Part shown: positions 46,606-56,492 of the stretch, piece after piece
Layout of the letters: each line of letters starts with the position of its first letter
Position numbering within the stretch: position 1 is the first letter of the stretch
Assembly: GCF_019837165.1 (NCBI RefSeq)
Contig: NZ_JAGYHC010000001.1
Span: 3,286,001 to 3,350,000 of the forward strand
From: Virgibacillus sp. NKC19-3
GTDB lineage: Bacteria; Bacillota; Bacilli; Bacillales; Amphibacillaceae
Length of the DNA stretch: 64,000 nt
Reading direction: 5' to 3'
Program-made: the position numbers and the translations under genes
The notes under the pieces: model-generated
Told to the model about the DNA's origin: nothing
The model's input: the letters and a program-made list of their open reading frames with translations, nothing else
Database searches by the model: none

Positions 46606-48165
46606 ATGGATCATACACCTAATATAGATAATCAATTTTCTGGAATTTCGCTTAAAGAACTTTTAAAAATACCGGAAATGGAAAAGTGTAAACTAATAGC
46701 AGGAAAAAAAGGGATTTCAAAGTCTATAACGTGGGTTCACTCCTCCGATTTACCTGATATTGGATATTGGCTAAAAGGCGGTGAATTAATTCTTCACTCA
46801 GGAACGTTGAATTATGACGTAGATTTATTTCATATATTACGCCAACTGCACCTTGCTAACGCGGGTGGTCTAGGAATTGTTTTACCTAATTCAAATTTGA
46901 GCAATGAGGTAAAAAAACTTGCTGACTTTCTAAATATCCCAATTATATATATACCTGATGAAATAAAATTCGTAGATTTAACAACCACAATAATCAATAC
47001 GTTAATAAATAGTAGTTATCAAATTTCCAATGTTATCGAACAATTTTGGTTTCAAGTTCAACGGGACAACATCTTTTCTTTTAATATTAAGCAATTAATC
47101 AATTTTATATCTAATTTCCTAAAAATTCCATTAGCTATTTACGATCAAGAATTAATTTTTACACACACATTAGATAAAGAAAATCAGGATAAGCAATTGA
47201 CATATTTCCCACAAAAAATAGACAATCTCACCCATAAAAACTTTTTAACCTACCCAATCATGGAAAAAGAAACGGTTAAAAATACATTGGTCTTTCCTAT
47301 TGAAGGCAGAACCGATCACGAATTAAAAACGTTAGAAAGGTTAGCTCCTCATATTATCTATTTGTTAACTTTTTCATTAAAAAATTCACAGCAGGAAATG
47401 GGGGTGCGGAGAGAGTTAACATTTAATTTATTTAAAAATATTATCTATTTAAGTGATAATGATTTCGAAAAAAATAGAGATCAATTTCATATGCAGGCAA
47501 GTGATCTGCACATTAATATGACTAAAAAAATGAGAATTTGTACAATGTATATTCATCCTAAGATTTCCTTACCTGAGGTAACTAGAATATTAACAGAGTT
47601 TTTCACGTATGAAATTGGCGTATCTTTATTATATGCTCATAAAAATGAACATGTAAGCTTTCTGATACCCGCTTCGTTTAATAGAGGCGAATTAGACCGC
47701 ATGTTTAAACGCTTAAAGACATTCTTTAAAAATAGTTACTCGGAGGATATTCCGTTATATTTTGGAATTGGCAATATTGAACTTGGAATTAAAGGAATAA
47801 GAAAAAGCTTTAATCAATCGCAAATAGCTTTAGACTGTGCAGAAGAAATTGGAGAAGTAGTGTGGTATGAAGATGTCGACTTATGGAAAATTTTAAAATT
47901 ATGTAATAAGGAAAAACTTCTTTCTAACCTCGAATTACGCTTAGAAGAAGTAAATGATAACAATCTAAGGAAAATCCAACAAACGATAGATGCTTTAATA
48001 GAATCAAACTTTAACTATTCAGAGACATCGCGTCTTTTACAGATTCATAGAAATGCATTACGATATCGGATAGAGCAATTTTCAAAGATGACGGGTTATG
48101 ATTTATTCAGAGTGGAAGAAGTAGTTAGCTTTTGGATATCTCTCAAGATCCATATAAAGGAATAA
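46606..48165 (+). CDS. PucR-family transcriptional regulator (PucR/CdaR type)
   Basis: A 519-residue regulator: an N-terminal PucR domain (GISLKELLKIPEMEKCKLIAGKKGISKSITWVHSSD, through LADFLNIPIIYIPDEI), a middle CdaR/GGDEF-like part around residues 290-420, and a C-terminal helix-turn-helix with TIDALIESNFNYSETSRLLQIHRNALRYRIEQF (about 465-500). Such proteins usually activate catabolic genes in response to the substrate. It is divergent from the TRAP/acyl-CoA operon and is the likely activator; the operon also ends in its own IclR gene. Confidence 0.9.
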   Translation: MDHTPNIDNQFSGISLKELLKIPEMEKCKLIAGKKGISKSITWVHSSDLPDIGYWLKGGELILHSGTLNYDVDLFHILRQLHLANAGGLGIVLPNSNLSNEVKKLADFLNIPIIYIPDEIKFVDLTTTIINTLINSSYQISNVIEQFWFQVQRDNIFSFNIKQLINFISNFLKIPLAIYDQELIFTHTLDKENQDKQLTYFPQKIDNLTHKNFLTYPIMEKETVKNTLVFPIEGRTDHELKTLERLAPHIIYLLTFSLKNSQQEMGVRRELTFNLFKNIIYLSDNDFEKNRDQFHMQASDLHINMTKKMRICTMYIHPKISLPEVTRILTEFFTYEIGVSLLYAHKNEHVSFLIPASFNRGELDRMFKRLKTFFKNSYSEDIPLYFGIGNIELGIKGIRKSFNQSQIALDCAEEIGEVVWYEDVDLWKILKLCNKEKLLSNLELRLEEVNDNNLRKIQQTIDALIESNFNYSETSRLLQIHRNALRYRIEQFSKMTGYDLFRVEEVVSFWISLKIHIKE

Positions 48166-48216
48166 ATGATTTCACGAAAAATCGTGTAATTATACAACAG
48201 TGGTATGGCTAAATGG

Positions 48217-48256
48217 AAAATAAATCCCATCGACTAATGGAGATGGGATTTATTTT
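48217..48256 (+). terminator. Terminator after the PucR-type regulator
   Basis: AAAATAAATCCCATC pairs perfectly with GATGGGATTTATTTT around a ten-base loop. The arms supply A- and T-runs for both directions. Confidence 0.85.
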
Positions 48257-48388
48257 ATATTCACCACCACTTAGGGAAATCCTTGATTTTCCAATTATAG
48301 GGACAAGACGATTTCAAGTTTTTAAGAAAGCTTGACTGCTTTACACTATCTAGCCTAAAAGCTATACATTTTAAATTTTAGTGACAAT

Positions 48389-48420
48389 TTGCACAAATAA
48401 TTTGTTGTTCATATGTGCAA
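48389..48420. promoter_or_regulatory. TTGCACA inverted repeat before the histidinol-dehydrogenase-like gene
   Basis: TTGCACA (48389-48395) and TGTGCAA (48414-48420) are perfect complements 18 nt apart, about 75 nt before the start at 48495. This spacing suits a dimeric regulator. Confidence 0.35.
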
Positions 48421-48494
48421 TTCGCAGATTGTTTCTACGCTACAAACACTCTATCATAAATCTATCATTTTAAATTTATTGGAGGAGATTATAA

Positions 48495-49754
48495 ATGGAA
48501 TACCTGAAGAAAGGAATAGGACAAAATAATAAACAAGAAGATGATACTGGAAAAACCGTGGCAGAAATAATTTCAAATGTCAAAAATGGAGGAGATAAAG
48601 AATTAGAGAAATACGAAAAGCAATTAAGTAACTCTACACGTGATAATTTTAGAGTGAGTGAAGAAGAGATAGAAGCAAGTATTAAAAGCTTACCTAAAGA
48701 AGTTAAAGAACTTATTGACCGTAACGTAGAACGCATTTCCTCTTTTGCTGAGGCACAACTGAACTGTATTCTACCTTTAGAAAAAGAATTTGGTTCAGGA
48801 ATCAAAATGGGACATCGAGTTATCCCTATTGCAAAAGTAGGGGCATATATCCCTGGAGGACGCTTCCCCTTACTATCTTCCGGACCAATGGTAGTAGCTC
48901 CCGCAAAGGTTGCAGGTGCTGAAAAAATAGTTGCATGTAGTCCTGCCAATTATAAAAACGGGATTCACCCTGCCGTAGTATATGGGTTAATTCGATCAGG
49001 TGCGACAGAAATTCACGCAATTGGCGGGGCACAAGCAGTTGCCTCCATGGCATATGGTACGGAAACCGTATCAAATGTCGATATGATAGCTGGTCCAGGA
49101 AACCGTTTTGTAGCAGAAGCTAAACGTCAAGTATTTGGAAAAGTGGGAATTGACCTTATTGCCGGCCCAAGTGAAGTATTAGTATTCGCAGATGATACCG
49201 CAAATCCTAGATATTGTGCTGCTGATTTGCTTGCCCAGGCAGAACATGATCCAAATGCTAGAGCTATATTGGTATCTATCTCCACAACTTGTGCTAACAA
49301 AACAATGGAAGAAGTAGAAAAATTTCTAAATGATTTTTCTCCTGAGTCCCCTGCACATCAATCATGGGAAAATATGGGGGAAGTAATCTATGTAAAGTCG
49401 ATAGAAGAAGGAATTGAGGTTTGTAATGACTATGCAATCGAACATCTTCACTTACATGTGAAAAATAGCGATGATCTAATCGATGAGTTTTGTAATTATG
49501 GCTCTTTGTTTTTGGGAAGTGATAGTTCCGTTGTGTTTTCTGATAAAGTATCCGGGACCAATCATACACTACCTACACAACAAGCTGCTCGTTACACCGG
49601 AGGACTTTGGGTTGGTAATTTTGTAAAGGTATTAACTCATCAAAAGATCACTGGCGAAGGAATTAATTATTTGGCCTCGCATGCAACCAAACAATCTGAG
49701 ATCGAAGGTTTAGAAGGCCATAGACTTTCCGCTGCTTTGCGCCTTTCCAACTGA
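48495..49754 (+). CDS. Histidinol-dehydrogenase-like protein
   Basis: A 419-residue HisD homologue. It keeps VGAYIPGGRFPLLSS near residue 115, the nucleotide signature MIAGPGNRFVAEAKRQVFGKVGIDLIAGPSE around 195-225, the metal pair in LAQAEHDPNA, the catalytic glutamate-histidine in AIEHLHLHV and a C-terminal EGLEGHRLSA. However, it ends with a strong ARYTGGLWVGNFVKVLTHQ segment, typical of HisD paralogues outside histidine synthesis, such as sulfopropanediol dehydrogenase. No his genes are near, and an APC permease follows 149 nt later. A catabolic dehydrogenase for an imported alcohol or amino alcohol is most likely; the substrate is unknown. Confidence 0.82.
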   Translation: MEYLKKGIGQNNKQEDDTGKTVAEIISNVKNGGDKELEKYEKQLSNSTRDNFRVSEEEIEASIKSLPKEVKELIDRNVERISSFAEAQLNCILPLEKEFGSGIKMGHRVIPIAKVGAYIPGGRFPLLSSGPMVVAPAKVAGAEKIVACSPANYKNGIHPAVVYGLIRSGATEIHAIGGAQAVASMAYGTETVSNVDMIAGPGNRFVAEAKRQVFGKVGIDLIAGPSEVLVFADDTANPRYCAADLLAQAEHDPNARAILVSISTTCANKTMEEVEKFLNDFSPESPAHQSWENMGEVIYVKSIEEGIEVCNDYAIEHLHLHVKNSDDLIDEFCNYGSLFLGSDSSVVFSDKVSGTNHTLPTQQAARYTGGLWVGNFVKVLTHQKITGEGINYLASHATKQSEIEGLEGHRLSAALRLSN

Positions 49755-49903
49755 ATATTATCTCAATGCTATAATGCTAAAATTCCACTTTATTGATTCC
49801 ACTTCATATGAAAAAGTGAGAACTCACGCATGGTAATATTCATTAATAAATAAAACAATAGAATTTTATATAACGATTTTAAATTAGAAAGGGGTTGTAA
49901 GCG

Positions 49904-51301
49904 ATGTCAACTAAAAATAATATTCCAAATAATTCCGATAATAAATTCGAAAGAGTCTTATCACGAACCGAAGTTTTTTTTCTGGCTATTGGTTCAATGG
50001 TAGGTTGGACATGGGGTGTCTTATCAGGCGAATGGATCCTCTCTGCTGGATCATTAGGAAGTGTAATTGCCTTTGCTATAGGTAGTATTTTAATCATTTT
50101 TGTTGGACTCGCTTATGCTGAGTTAGCTTCTGCAATGCCAAAGGTTGGAGGCGAAATTGTATATGTTCATCGAGCTATGGGCTATAAATTGTCTTTTATC
50201 GTAGCTTGGATGCTTGTCTTAGGATATCTGTCCGTAGTTGCGTTTGAAGCTGTCGCTCTCCCCAATGTAGTAAATTATATTGTTCCAAATTTTGATTTAG
50301 GATATTTATGGACGATAGCAGGATGGGATGTTTATCTTTCATGGGTCATAGTAGGAGTTTTCGGCGCTATTGTAATTACCTTTATTAACTATATAGGTAT
50401 TAGGCTTGCTGTAATCGTACAAGTTGTCTTTTCTGCAGCTATTCTAGGGGTAGGAATTTTACTTATTTTTGGTTCTGCTATAAATGGCGACCCAGGAAAG
50501 CTTCAGCCTCTTGTAGTTGATGGTTTTTCCGGTATTACTGCTGTAATGGTAATGGTTCCTTTTTTATTTGTAGGATTTGATGTAATTCCTCAAGTGGCAG
50601 AAGAAATTAATATGCCTTTTAAAAAAATAGGTAAAATCATGATGACAGCGATAGTGATTGTAGTTTTGTTTTATATGTGTATTGCAGTTGGAGTTTCTCT
50701 TGCATTAGATCATAATGCACTAATCAGTAGTGAGCTTGTTTCTGCAGATGCGATGACAGCCTTGTTTGGTTCGGATATTTTTGGATATATATTAATTGTT
50801 GGTGGTTTAGCTGGAATTATCACAAGTTGGAACGCTTTAGTAATTGGGGCTACTCGAGTCTTATATACGATGGCGCAATCAGGAATGATCCCATCATGGT
50901 TTGGAAAGCTACATCCTAAATATAAAACACCCAGTAATGCTATTCTTTTTACAGGAGTGGTAGGCATCATTAGCCCTTTTTTTGGTGACCCTGTTTTAAA
51001 TTGGGCAGTCAATTCTGGTGGACTCGCAATCGTAATAGCTTTTCTATTAGTTTCCATATCATTTATTATACTTCGAAAAAAAGAACCACATATGGAAAGA
51101 CCTTATAAAGCAGGAAATAGTAATTTTGTTGGATGGCTTGCATCAATATTTAGTATATTTTTTATTATACTATATTTACCAGGAATGCCATCAGCACTTT
51201 CATGGCCAGCTGAATGGATAATAATACTAGGCTGGTTTCTAATAGGATTATATTTTCTTCTTAGACTTGATTCAAATAAGCAACATATAAATAATTCTTA
51301 G
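49904..51301 (+). CDS. APC-superfamily amino-acid permease
   Basis: A 465-residue, 12-helix transporter: FFLAIGSMVGWTWGVLSGEWIL near residue 25, a GLAYAELASAMPKVGGEIVYV stretch, FLFVGFDVIPQVAEEINMPFKKIG near 220, and RVLYTMAQSGMIPSWFGKLHPKYKTPSNAILFTG near 320. The family takes up amino acids or amines with protons or sodium. AGAAAGGGG precedes the ATG. It follows the histidinol-dehydrogenase-like gene in the same direction, so the imported compound may be that enzyme's substrate. Confidence 0.9.
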   Translation: MSTKNNIPNNSDNKFERVLSRTEVFFLAIGSMVGWTWGVLSGEWILSAGSLGSVIAFAIGSILIIFVGLAYAELASAMPKVGGEIVYVHRAMGYKLSFIVAWMLVLGYLSVVAFEAVALPNVVNYIVPNFDLGYLWTIAGWDVYLSWVIVGVFGAIVITFINYIGIRLAVIVQVVFSAAILGVGILLIFGSAINGDPGKLQPLVVDGFSGITAVMVMVPFLFVGFDVIPQVAEEINMPFKKIGKIMMTAIVIVVLFYMCIAVGVSLALDHNALISSELVSADAMTALFGSDIFGYILIVGGLAGIITSWNALVIGATRVLYTMAQSGMIPSWFGKLHPKYKTPSNAILFTGVVGIISPFFGDPVLNWAVNSGGLAIVIAFLLVSISFIILRKKEPHMERPYKAGNSNFVGWLASIFSIFFIILYLPGMPSALSWPAEWIIILGWFLIGLYFLLRLDSNKQHINNS

Positions 51302-51453
51302 TGATTCATGGTTATCTGCTGACTAATTGCTGCTTAATATACGATCTTCATTTTCAAAACGCTAGATAATTTCAAGAGATACCGTACACATTATAGTCTT
51401 CATGTTATCGTTCAACAAAAATTAGTTCTTTTTCCTTTGACATATAGAATAAT

Positions 51454-51538
51454 AAGTAATGAGCCCGTTTCCTCAAAGCCTTACGTACCACGTGGGCAAC
51501 TGAGTAGAGAAAAAAGGGCTCATTACTTTTGGCATATA
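51454..51538 (+). ncRNA. Structured small RNA candidate with nested stem
   Basis: AAGTAATGAGCCC (51454-51466) pairs perfectly with GGGCTCATTACTT (51526-51538). Inside it three further stems nest in order: CTCA/TGAG (51472-51475 with 51501-51504), GCC/GGC (51478-51480 with 51495-51497) and ACGT/ACGT (51483-51486 with 51490-51493) around an ACC loop. TTT follows the outer stem. A second hairpin CATTGCAA/TTGCAATG (51560-51580) and a strong terminator (51637-51666) follow. From memory the core recalls the Bacillaceae sporulation RNA CsfG, but this is a guess. No protein frame here is convincing. Confidence 0.55.
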
Positions 51539-51636
51539 CGTTTTGTTATATACAGATTTCATTGCAATAAATTTGCAATGCCTAATGAGCGCTTCTATCT
51601 ATTGGATGTGTCTCCGTTCATTGCAGTTGACCTTCC

Positions 51637-51666
51637 AATGGTTCGCAAAAATCGAACCATTTTTTC
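51637..51666 (+). terminator. Terminator downstream of the structured RNA
   Basis: AATGGTTCG pairs with CGAACCATT around a seven-base loop, then a T-run. It lies 100 nt after the nested stem and 30 nt before the end of the convergent aldo/keto reductase gene. Confidence 0.88.
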
Positions 51667-51695
51667 TAGAAACTATTTTAGTATAAAGGAAAAAT

Positions 51696-52538
51696 CTAAA
51701 TAATATCCAATGGCATTTTCCTTATCGGCGCAGGAAATTCCGCGTCTATTAACTGCATTTCTTCCTCCGATAACTGAATGGACGTGGCATCAATATTTTC
51801 CTGAATATGCTTCTTATCACTGGACTGCGGGATGGAGAGGACATCACCATGCCGAATTGTCCAAGCCAGCATAATTTGAAACACTGTTGCATGATGCTGA
51901 TTTGCAATTTCTTGAAGTACGTTGTTGTCTATTATGTTATCCCCTCTTGTGTCTCCTTGAGCAATTGGAGAATAGGCAATGACTGGAAGCGACTTTTTCC
52001 TTTGCCATGGCAATAAATCATATTCAATCCCTCTGCTGGCTACGTTATACAGTACTTGATTTGCCGCACAATTCTTTCCACCTACTATTTTCCACATTTC
52101 CTTCATATCTTTAATGTCAAAATTGGAGACGCCCCAAGAACGTATGCGACCATCCTTTACATACCTTTCAAGGGATTGAATGGTTTCTTCTAGTGGTGTG
52201 CTGCTTTTCCAATGTAGCAAATATAAATCTAAATAATCTGTACCTAACAATTGTAGTGAATGCTCCAAGGCTCGTTCCAGTTCTGGTTCCTGCGCATGGA
52301 ATGGATAGAACTTGGAGATCAAGTACATACCCTCTCTTTTCACATCTTGGATAGCCTCACCAATAAGAGCTTCTGAATTTCCTTCTCCATACATTTCAGC
52401 AGTATCGATTACTTCAATACCATTTTCCAGTCCATATCTTAGTGCCTCTATTTCTTGATTTCGTTTTGACGGACTATCTCCCATATGCCAAGTTCCCATG
52501 CCAATAGGAAATAGATCTTCTTTTCCTAATTGAACCAT
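51696..52538 (-). CDS. Aldo/keto reductase
   Basis: A 280-residue aldo/keto reductase: PIGMGTWHMGDSPSKRNQ near residue 12, the catalytic aspartate and tyrosine in VIDTAEMYGEGNSE, the lysine in ISKFYPFH, the histidine in LLHWKSSTPLEETI, and a C-terminal nucleotide segment with IPQSSDKKHIQENI. It reduces aldehydes or ketones with NADPH. It stands alone between convergent and same-strand genes, so the substrate is unknown. Confidence 0.92.
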   Translation of the reverse strand: MVQLGKEDLFPIGMGTWHMGDSPSKRNQEIEALRYGLENGIEVIDTAEMYGEGNSEALIGEAIQDVKREGMYLISKFYPFHAQEPELERALEHSLQLLGTDYLDLYLLHWKSSTPLEETIQSLERYVKDGRIRSWGVSNFDIKDMKEMWKIVGGKNCAANQVLYNVASRGIEYDLLPWQRKKSLPVIAYSPIAQGDTRGDNIIDNNVLQEIANQHHATVFQIMLAWTIRHGDVLSIPQSSDKKHIQENIDATSIQLSEEEMQLIDAEFPAPIRKMPLDII

Positions 52539-52776
52539 TCGATAACACCCCTTTTACTTTCGTTTACTCCTACTTCTTCATTATTCCCTTGTAAAAATGG
52601 ATATAAACGATAAGCTTGATCGTTTTACTATCCATCTCGAACTGTCAATCGTTTCAATATAGACGACATTAATTGTTACAGGAAATCTGAAGGAACAGCA
52701 GTACATATTGATATCATGAAAAAAGAGCATTGATGGAAAGCTTTTTGTGTAGTTTATTGCGCTTTATGTTTCTATA

Positions 52777-53976
52777 TTATTGGGATAGAACGTTATTTAT
52801 TTTTTGAAGTGCCCAGTCTATTTCTTCTTTATTGATAACCAATGGCGGGGCAAATCGGATGGTGCTATCATGTGTTTCTTTACATAACACGCCTTCTTCC
52901 TTTAACTTTTCGCAATACTCTCGAACAGGATGATTGAACTCTACACCGATGAACATACCGCGCGCACGTACTTCCTTTAATTCAGAGTTATTAATTTTTT
53001 GTAACGCGCCTGCGAAGTATTCACCCATTTCGCGTGATTTTTGAACTAAGTTTTCCTCTTCAATCACATCTAGTGCTGCTAATGATATAGCGCATGCCAA
53101 TGGGTTTCCTCCAAAAGTGGAGCCATGAGAACCTGGTGTAAAAATGTCCATGATATCCTTATTAGCAGCTATCGCGGATACCGGGAATACCCCACCTCCT
53201 AAGGCTTTCCCCATAACAAAAATATCCGGAACTACATCTTCCCACTCACAGGCAAACATTTTTCCAGTACGCCCTAGACCTGTTTGCACTTCATCTGCTA
53301 TGAATAACACATTATTTTCATTACAAATACGGCGGATCTCTTTTAAATAACCATCTGGCGGAATAATAATGCCTGCTTCTCCTTGGATTGGTTCCACGAT
53401 AATAGCAGCTGTGTTAGGCGTAATAGCTTCCTGGATGGCATCAATGTTGCCGTATTCGACCTTGTTTATGTTTGGTACGAACGGACCGTAGTCCTTTTTT
53501 GCATCCGGATCATTGGACAGGGAAATCGCGTTTAACGTTCTTCCGTGAAAGTTTCCTTTAGCAGCAATGATTTCTGCTTTATTATCTTCCACACCCTTTA
53601 CCTGGTATGCCCAACGACGCGCTGCTTTTATTGCTGTTTCAACAGCTTCCACACCTGTATTCATCGGCAGTACTTTATCTTTGGCTGTCAATTCTGCAAC
53701 TCTTTTTGTCCATGGTCCAAGTATTTTGTTATGGAAAGCGCGAGATGTAAGGGTTACCTTGCCTGCTTGTTTTTCCAACGCAGCAATAATCTTCGGATGG
53801 CGGTGTCCTTGGTTCACCGCAGAATAGGCGCTCAACATGTCCATGTATTTATTGCCTTCCGGATCCTTCACCCAAACTCCTTCAGCTTCCTCTACGACAA
53901 TCGGTAATGGGTGGTAGTTGTGCACACCATATTGCTCTGTTTGTTCAATAACTTGTTGTGATGATAAGTTAGTCAT
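52777..53976 (-). CDS. rocD: Ornithine aminotransferase
   Basis: A 399-residue class III aminotransferase: [21 protein letters not shown] near residue 15, [15 protein letters not shown] near 145, the PLP-lysine segment [17 protein letters not shown] and [13 protein letters not shown]. Residue order matches RocD, which turns ornithine into glutamate-5-semialdehyde. The ATG at 53976 overlaps a GAGGAGG site; the first five codons of the longer frame form that site. It follows the RocB-like gene by 130 nt on the same strand, consistent with arginine/ornithine breakdown. Confidence 0.93.
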   Translation of the reverse strand: MTNLSSQQVIEQTEQYGVHNYHPLPIVVEEAEGVWVKDPEGNKYMDMLSAYSAVNQGHRHPKIIAALEKQAGKVTLTSRAFHNKILGPWTKRVAELTAKDKVLPMNTGVEAVETAIKAARRWAYQVKGVEDNKAEIIAAKGNFHGRTLNAISLSNDPDAKKDYGPFVPNINKVEYGNIDAIQEAITPNTAAIIVEPIQGEAGIIIPPDGYLKEIRRICNENNVLFIADEVQTGLGRTGKMFACEWEDVVPDIFVMGKALGGGVFPVSAIAANKDIMDIFTPGSHGSTFGGNPLACAISLAALDVIEEENLVQKSREMGEYFAGALQKINNSELKEVRARGMFIGVEFNHPVREYCEKLKEEGVLCKETHDSTIRFAPPLVINKEEIDWALQKINNVLSQ

Positions 53977-54106
53977 TTTTGGCCTCCTCATGATTTATTG
54001 TTACTAAGACTCCCACTCTGCATAGGTTATTAATCTTTTCCCCATTTTAAAATGTTTCAGGAATGTTTTTATTCCTTGGGGCGTATGCGATTTTCCTGCA
54101 TCATCC

Positions 54107-55717
54107 CTATACCAAATACGATTTTTCAAACATACTCTCCAATACTTTCCTAAGAACCAATGGCGTCTGAACAAAGGCACTTTTCTTATGCAATCGCTCT
54201 GTCAATTTATGCGCATCCTTTCCAAACGGACCTATATTTAATACTGGAGCCTGCAATTCCTGCATTTTCTTAAACGGGATCGTATACAAATAGTTCCACA
54301 CTGGACTGTTATTTTGATATGCTTTCCAGCCAACATCATGTTTGTCATAATTCACATAGCTTAAATCAGAGATCCCATTAAAATAATGTATCTGTTTTGC
54401 TTTCACACCAAATTCATTCTGTAGCGCTTGCCTTGTCAAGCTAATTTTATCCTGTACAAGCGAGTCTTCTGTCGAATTAATTGCTGGATAGTATGGTGGT
54501 GCATAGAATAATATCGTTGCCGGAGCAAGCTCTTGGCAGTGCGCCATCAATTGATCGCAAATTTCAATAGAGATCTCCCGCTCATCCAACTCTACTTGTG
54601 ACATTATTTTTTGTTTAATCCCTTCTACCTTTTCTGCCCCCAGTTTATCCTGGGCATAAGACAATAACTCATGATACTCGAGTACGTCTAATTTAAAATT
54701 CAACTCAATATTCTCTCGTTTGCAAATAGCCTCATATTCCCTTTGGCATTCAGACATAGCATCAAGTGCAACTTGGTGAAAAGTATTCATAATGTCTGTT
54801 GCATTTTGCTTCATTAAAAAAACATTGTATAATGCCGCAACATGATTCGAAGTTTGTGTGGAATAATCTGATTTCAGGTCATTATTTTTCAAGGTAATCG
54901 GTAAGGGTGTACGCTCGCCATATACTGTTTCTTCAAATTCCGGATTAAATTCCATTTTTCTTGTTAAAAAGCTTGCCATGTAATGAGCGTTTATGCCACT
55001 TAGCGGTTCACCTGCATGGGTTTCACGACCATAAAATAATGCAGATGGCATGATTTTTCCAATCGTCCCTGAATAAATATAGTATTGTTCATCCTGAGGG
55101 TGCATAGAAAAACTTGGTTCACTGTTTAAGAACAAGGCATACTCCAGGTTAAATCGATCACGTATGTCAACAAGCCCATTTACAGCTGCAAGCATCCCAC
55201 TGGAGCCAACTTCCTCATCTGGTACGGTGAGTAAAATTAAATTGATCGGCCAATTTTCGATACTGGCAGCTTCAAGTAAATGCAAATGCAGTACTAAGCC
55301 CATTTTCATATCCATCGTCCCACGACCAAATAAATATTCATCGGATGCAATATCTGCTTGTGCACTCTCTGGTAAGCTATCGATCATTTCTTTAAATCGT
55401 TCTGTCAATTGTTGCGGCATGAATGCTAAATCGCCAATAGCACCGAATTCCTCGGTATGTACCGTGTCAAAATGGCTGATTAACACAACGGTTTTTTTCA
55501 CATTTTCCTTTTTATACAAGGCGGTAACCGCTTTTCGGCCTTTACCTGCATTATGAAATTGAATATGCTCTTCATGATTTTGAAAATAGTCCAATTCCAT
55601 TAATTTATCTTTTATCTTAGTAGAAAACGCGATTTCGCCATCTGTCCCGGTACGGCTGTCCTGGCTGACGATTTCACATAATAGATCCTTTAATTGTTGC
55701 TCGTATTGCCATTTCAT
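54107..55717 (-). CDS. rocB: RocB-like M20-family peptidase/amidohydrolase
   Basis: A 536-residue M20-type metallohydrolase matching RocB: LLCEIVSQDSRTGTDGE near residue 12, the metal site VLISHFDTVHTEEFG near 75, DEYLFGRGTMDMKMGL near 125, the base in VPDEEVGSSGM near 165, and LFYGRETHAGEPLSGINA near 228. RocB belongs to the arginine-degradation regulon; its exact reaction is not settled. It is 36 nt after the GntR gene and before rocD. Confidence 0.88.
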   Translation of the reverse strand: MKWQYEQQLKDLLCEIVSQDSRTGTDGEIAFSTKIKDKLMELDYFQNHEEHIQFHNAGKGRKAVTALYKKENVKKTVVLISHFDTVHTEEFGAIGDLAFMPQQLTERFKEMIDSLPESAQADIASDEYLFGRGTMDMKMGLVLHLHLLEAASIENWPINLILLTVPDEEVGSSGMLAAVNGLVDIRDRFNLEYALFLNSEPSFSMHPQDEQYYIYSGTIGKIMPSALFYGRETHAGEPLSGINAHYMASFLTRKMEFNPEFEETVYGERTPLPITLKNNDLKSDYSTQTSNHVAALYNVFLMKQNATDIMNTFHQVALDAMSECQREYEAICKRENIELNFKLDVLEYHELLSYAQDKLGAEKVEGIKQKIMSQVELDEREISIEICDQLMAHCQELAPATILFYAPPYYPAINSTEDSLVQDKISLTRQALQNEFGVKAKQIHYFNGISDLSYVNYDKHDVGWKAYQNNSPVWNYLYTIPFKKMQELQAPVLNIGPFGKDAHKLTERLHKKSAFVQTPLVLRKVLESMFEKSYLV

Positions 55718-55752
55718 ATTGTAACCCTCCCTGTCATGAGAATGAATGCTTT

Positions 55753-56421
55753 CTATTTTTCTTTATTATCGTAATAACTCAGAAAGCGTTTCTCGACGTT
55801 ATACATGTGAATTCGCATTTTATCCCTGGCCAGAACGACATCTCGTTTTTCGAGTGCTTTAACAATTTCCAAGTGCTCCTCATATGCTTCCTTTGCACTC
55901 TTTGGAACTGTGCTTGACAAAATTAAGAAAGCTCGGTTAACACCCGTATTGATGCGGTGAATTATTTTTTTCAGCTCGCTATTATCGTTGTAGGATGCTA
56001 AGATCAAATGGAATTCCCGGTCAAGCTCGATAAACTCATTGTATTTATCCTCGTTGATTGCAGTTAGTTGATTTTCCAACTTAGTGTGTAATTCCTTAAG
56101 AAGTTCATCAGAAACTTTTGCAATAATTTTCTCGATATTATATATCTCCAATAAGTTACGAAGTTCCATATACTCCAATGAATTTTCTTTTGTAAAACTT
56201 GCTACAAGTGCTGGGGCACTTTTTTGTTGGATAATCAAACCTTCCGAGGTCAATCGACCTAAAGCATCCCGTAAAGGAGTTCGGCTTATGCCTAAATCTT
56301 TCGCCAGCCTTTCTTCCGGCAATAGTTCGCCATCTTTTAAATCTCCGTTCGTAATCGCTTGTTTAATGATTCGGTAAGCCTGGTCTGCCAAAGTTTCACT
56401 TTGAATAACTTTTTTCATCAC
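55753..56421 (-). CDS. GntR-family transcriptional regulator, FCD type
   Basis: A 222-residue regulator: winged helix (LLPEERLAKDLGISRTPLRDALGRLTSEG, about residues 36-64), then an FCD domain with DREFHLILASY and EHLEIVKAL. It opens the rocB/rocD direction and faces the DDAH/TRAP operon. The palindrome at 56437-56457 lies 16 nt before its start and a matching one at 56751-56767 covers the -10 of the divergent operon, so it probably represses both and itself. Confidence 0.9.
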   Translation of the reverse strand: MMKKVIQSETLADQAYRIIKQAITNGDLKDGELLPEERLAKDLGISRTPLRDALGRLTSEGLIIQQKSAPALVASFTKENSLEYMELRNLLEIYNIEKIIAKVSDELLKELHTKLENQLTAINEDKYNEFIELDREFHLILASYNDNSELKKIIHRINTGVNRAFLILSSTVPKSAKEAYEEHLEIVKALEKRDVVLARDKMRIHMYNVEKRFLSYYDNKEK

Positions 56422-56436
56422 ATCTCACCTCACCTT

Positions 56437-56457
56437 ATTTGTATACTGTATACAAAT
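56437..56457. promoter_or_regulatory. GntR operator 1 (autoregulatory)
   Basis: ATTTGTATAC-T-GTATACAAAT is a perfect 21-nt palindrome just before the GntR gene start. A minus-strand -10, TATACT at 56468-56463, places the transcription start inside it. Confidence 0.8.
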
Positions 56458-56478
56458 AGTATAGTATAATACAGCTTT

Positions 56479-56492
56479 TGTAAACACTTACA
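56479..56492. promoter_or_regulatory. TGTAA-N4-TTACA dyad, copy 3
   Basis: A perfect 14-bp dyad with an ACAC centre lies in the GntR promoter region, overlapping the likely -35. It has the same arms as the sites at 3191 and 3314. Confidence 0.35.

Noticed and set aside
51437-51703. 88-codon plus-strand frame over the structured RNA
   Set aside because: It crosses three hairpins including the terminator, which explain the sequence better than a protein does.
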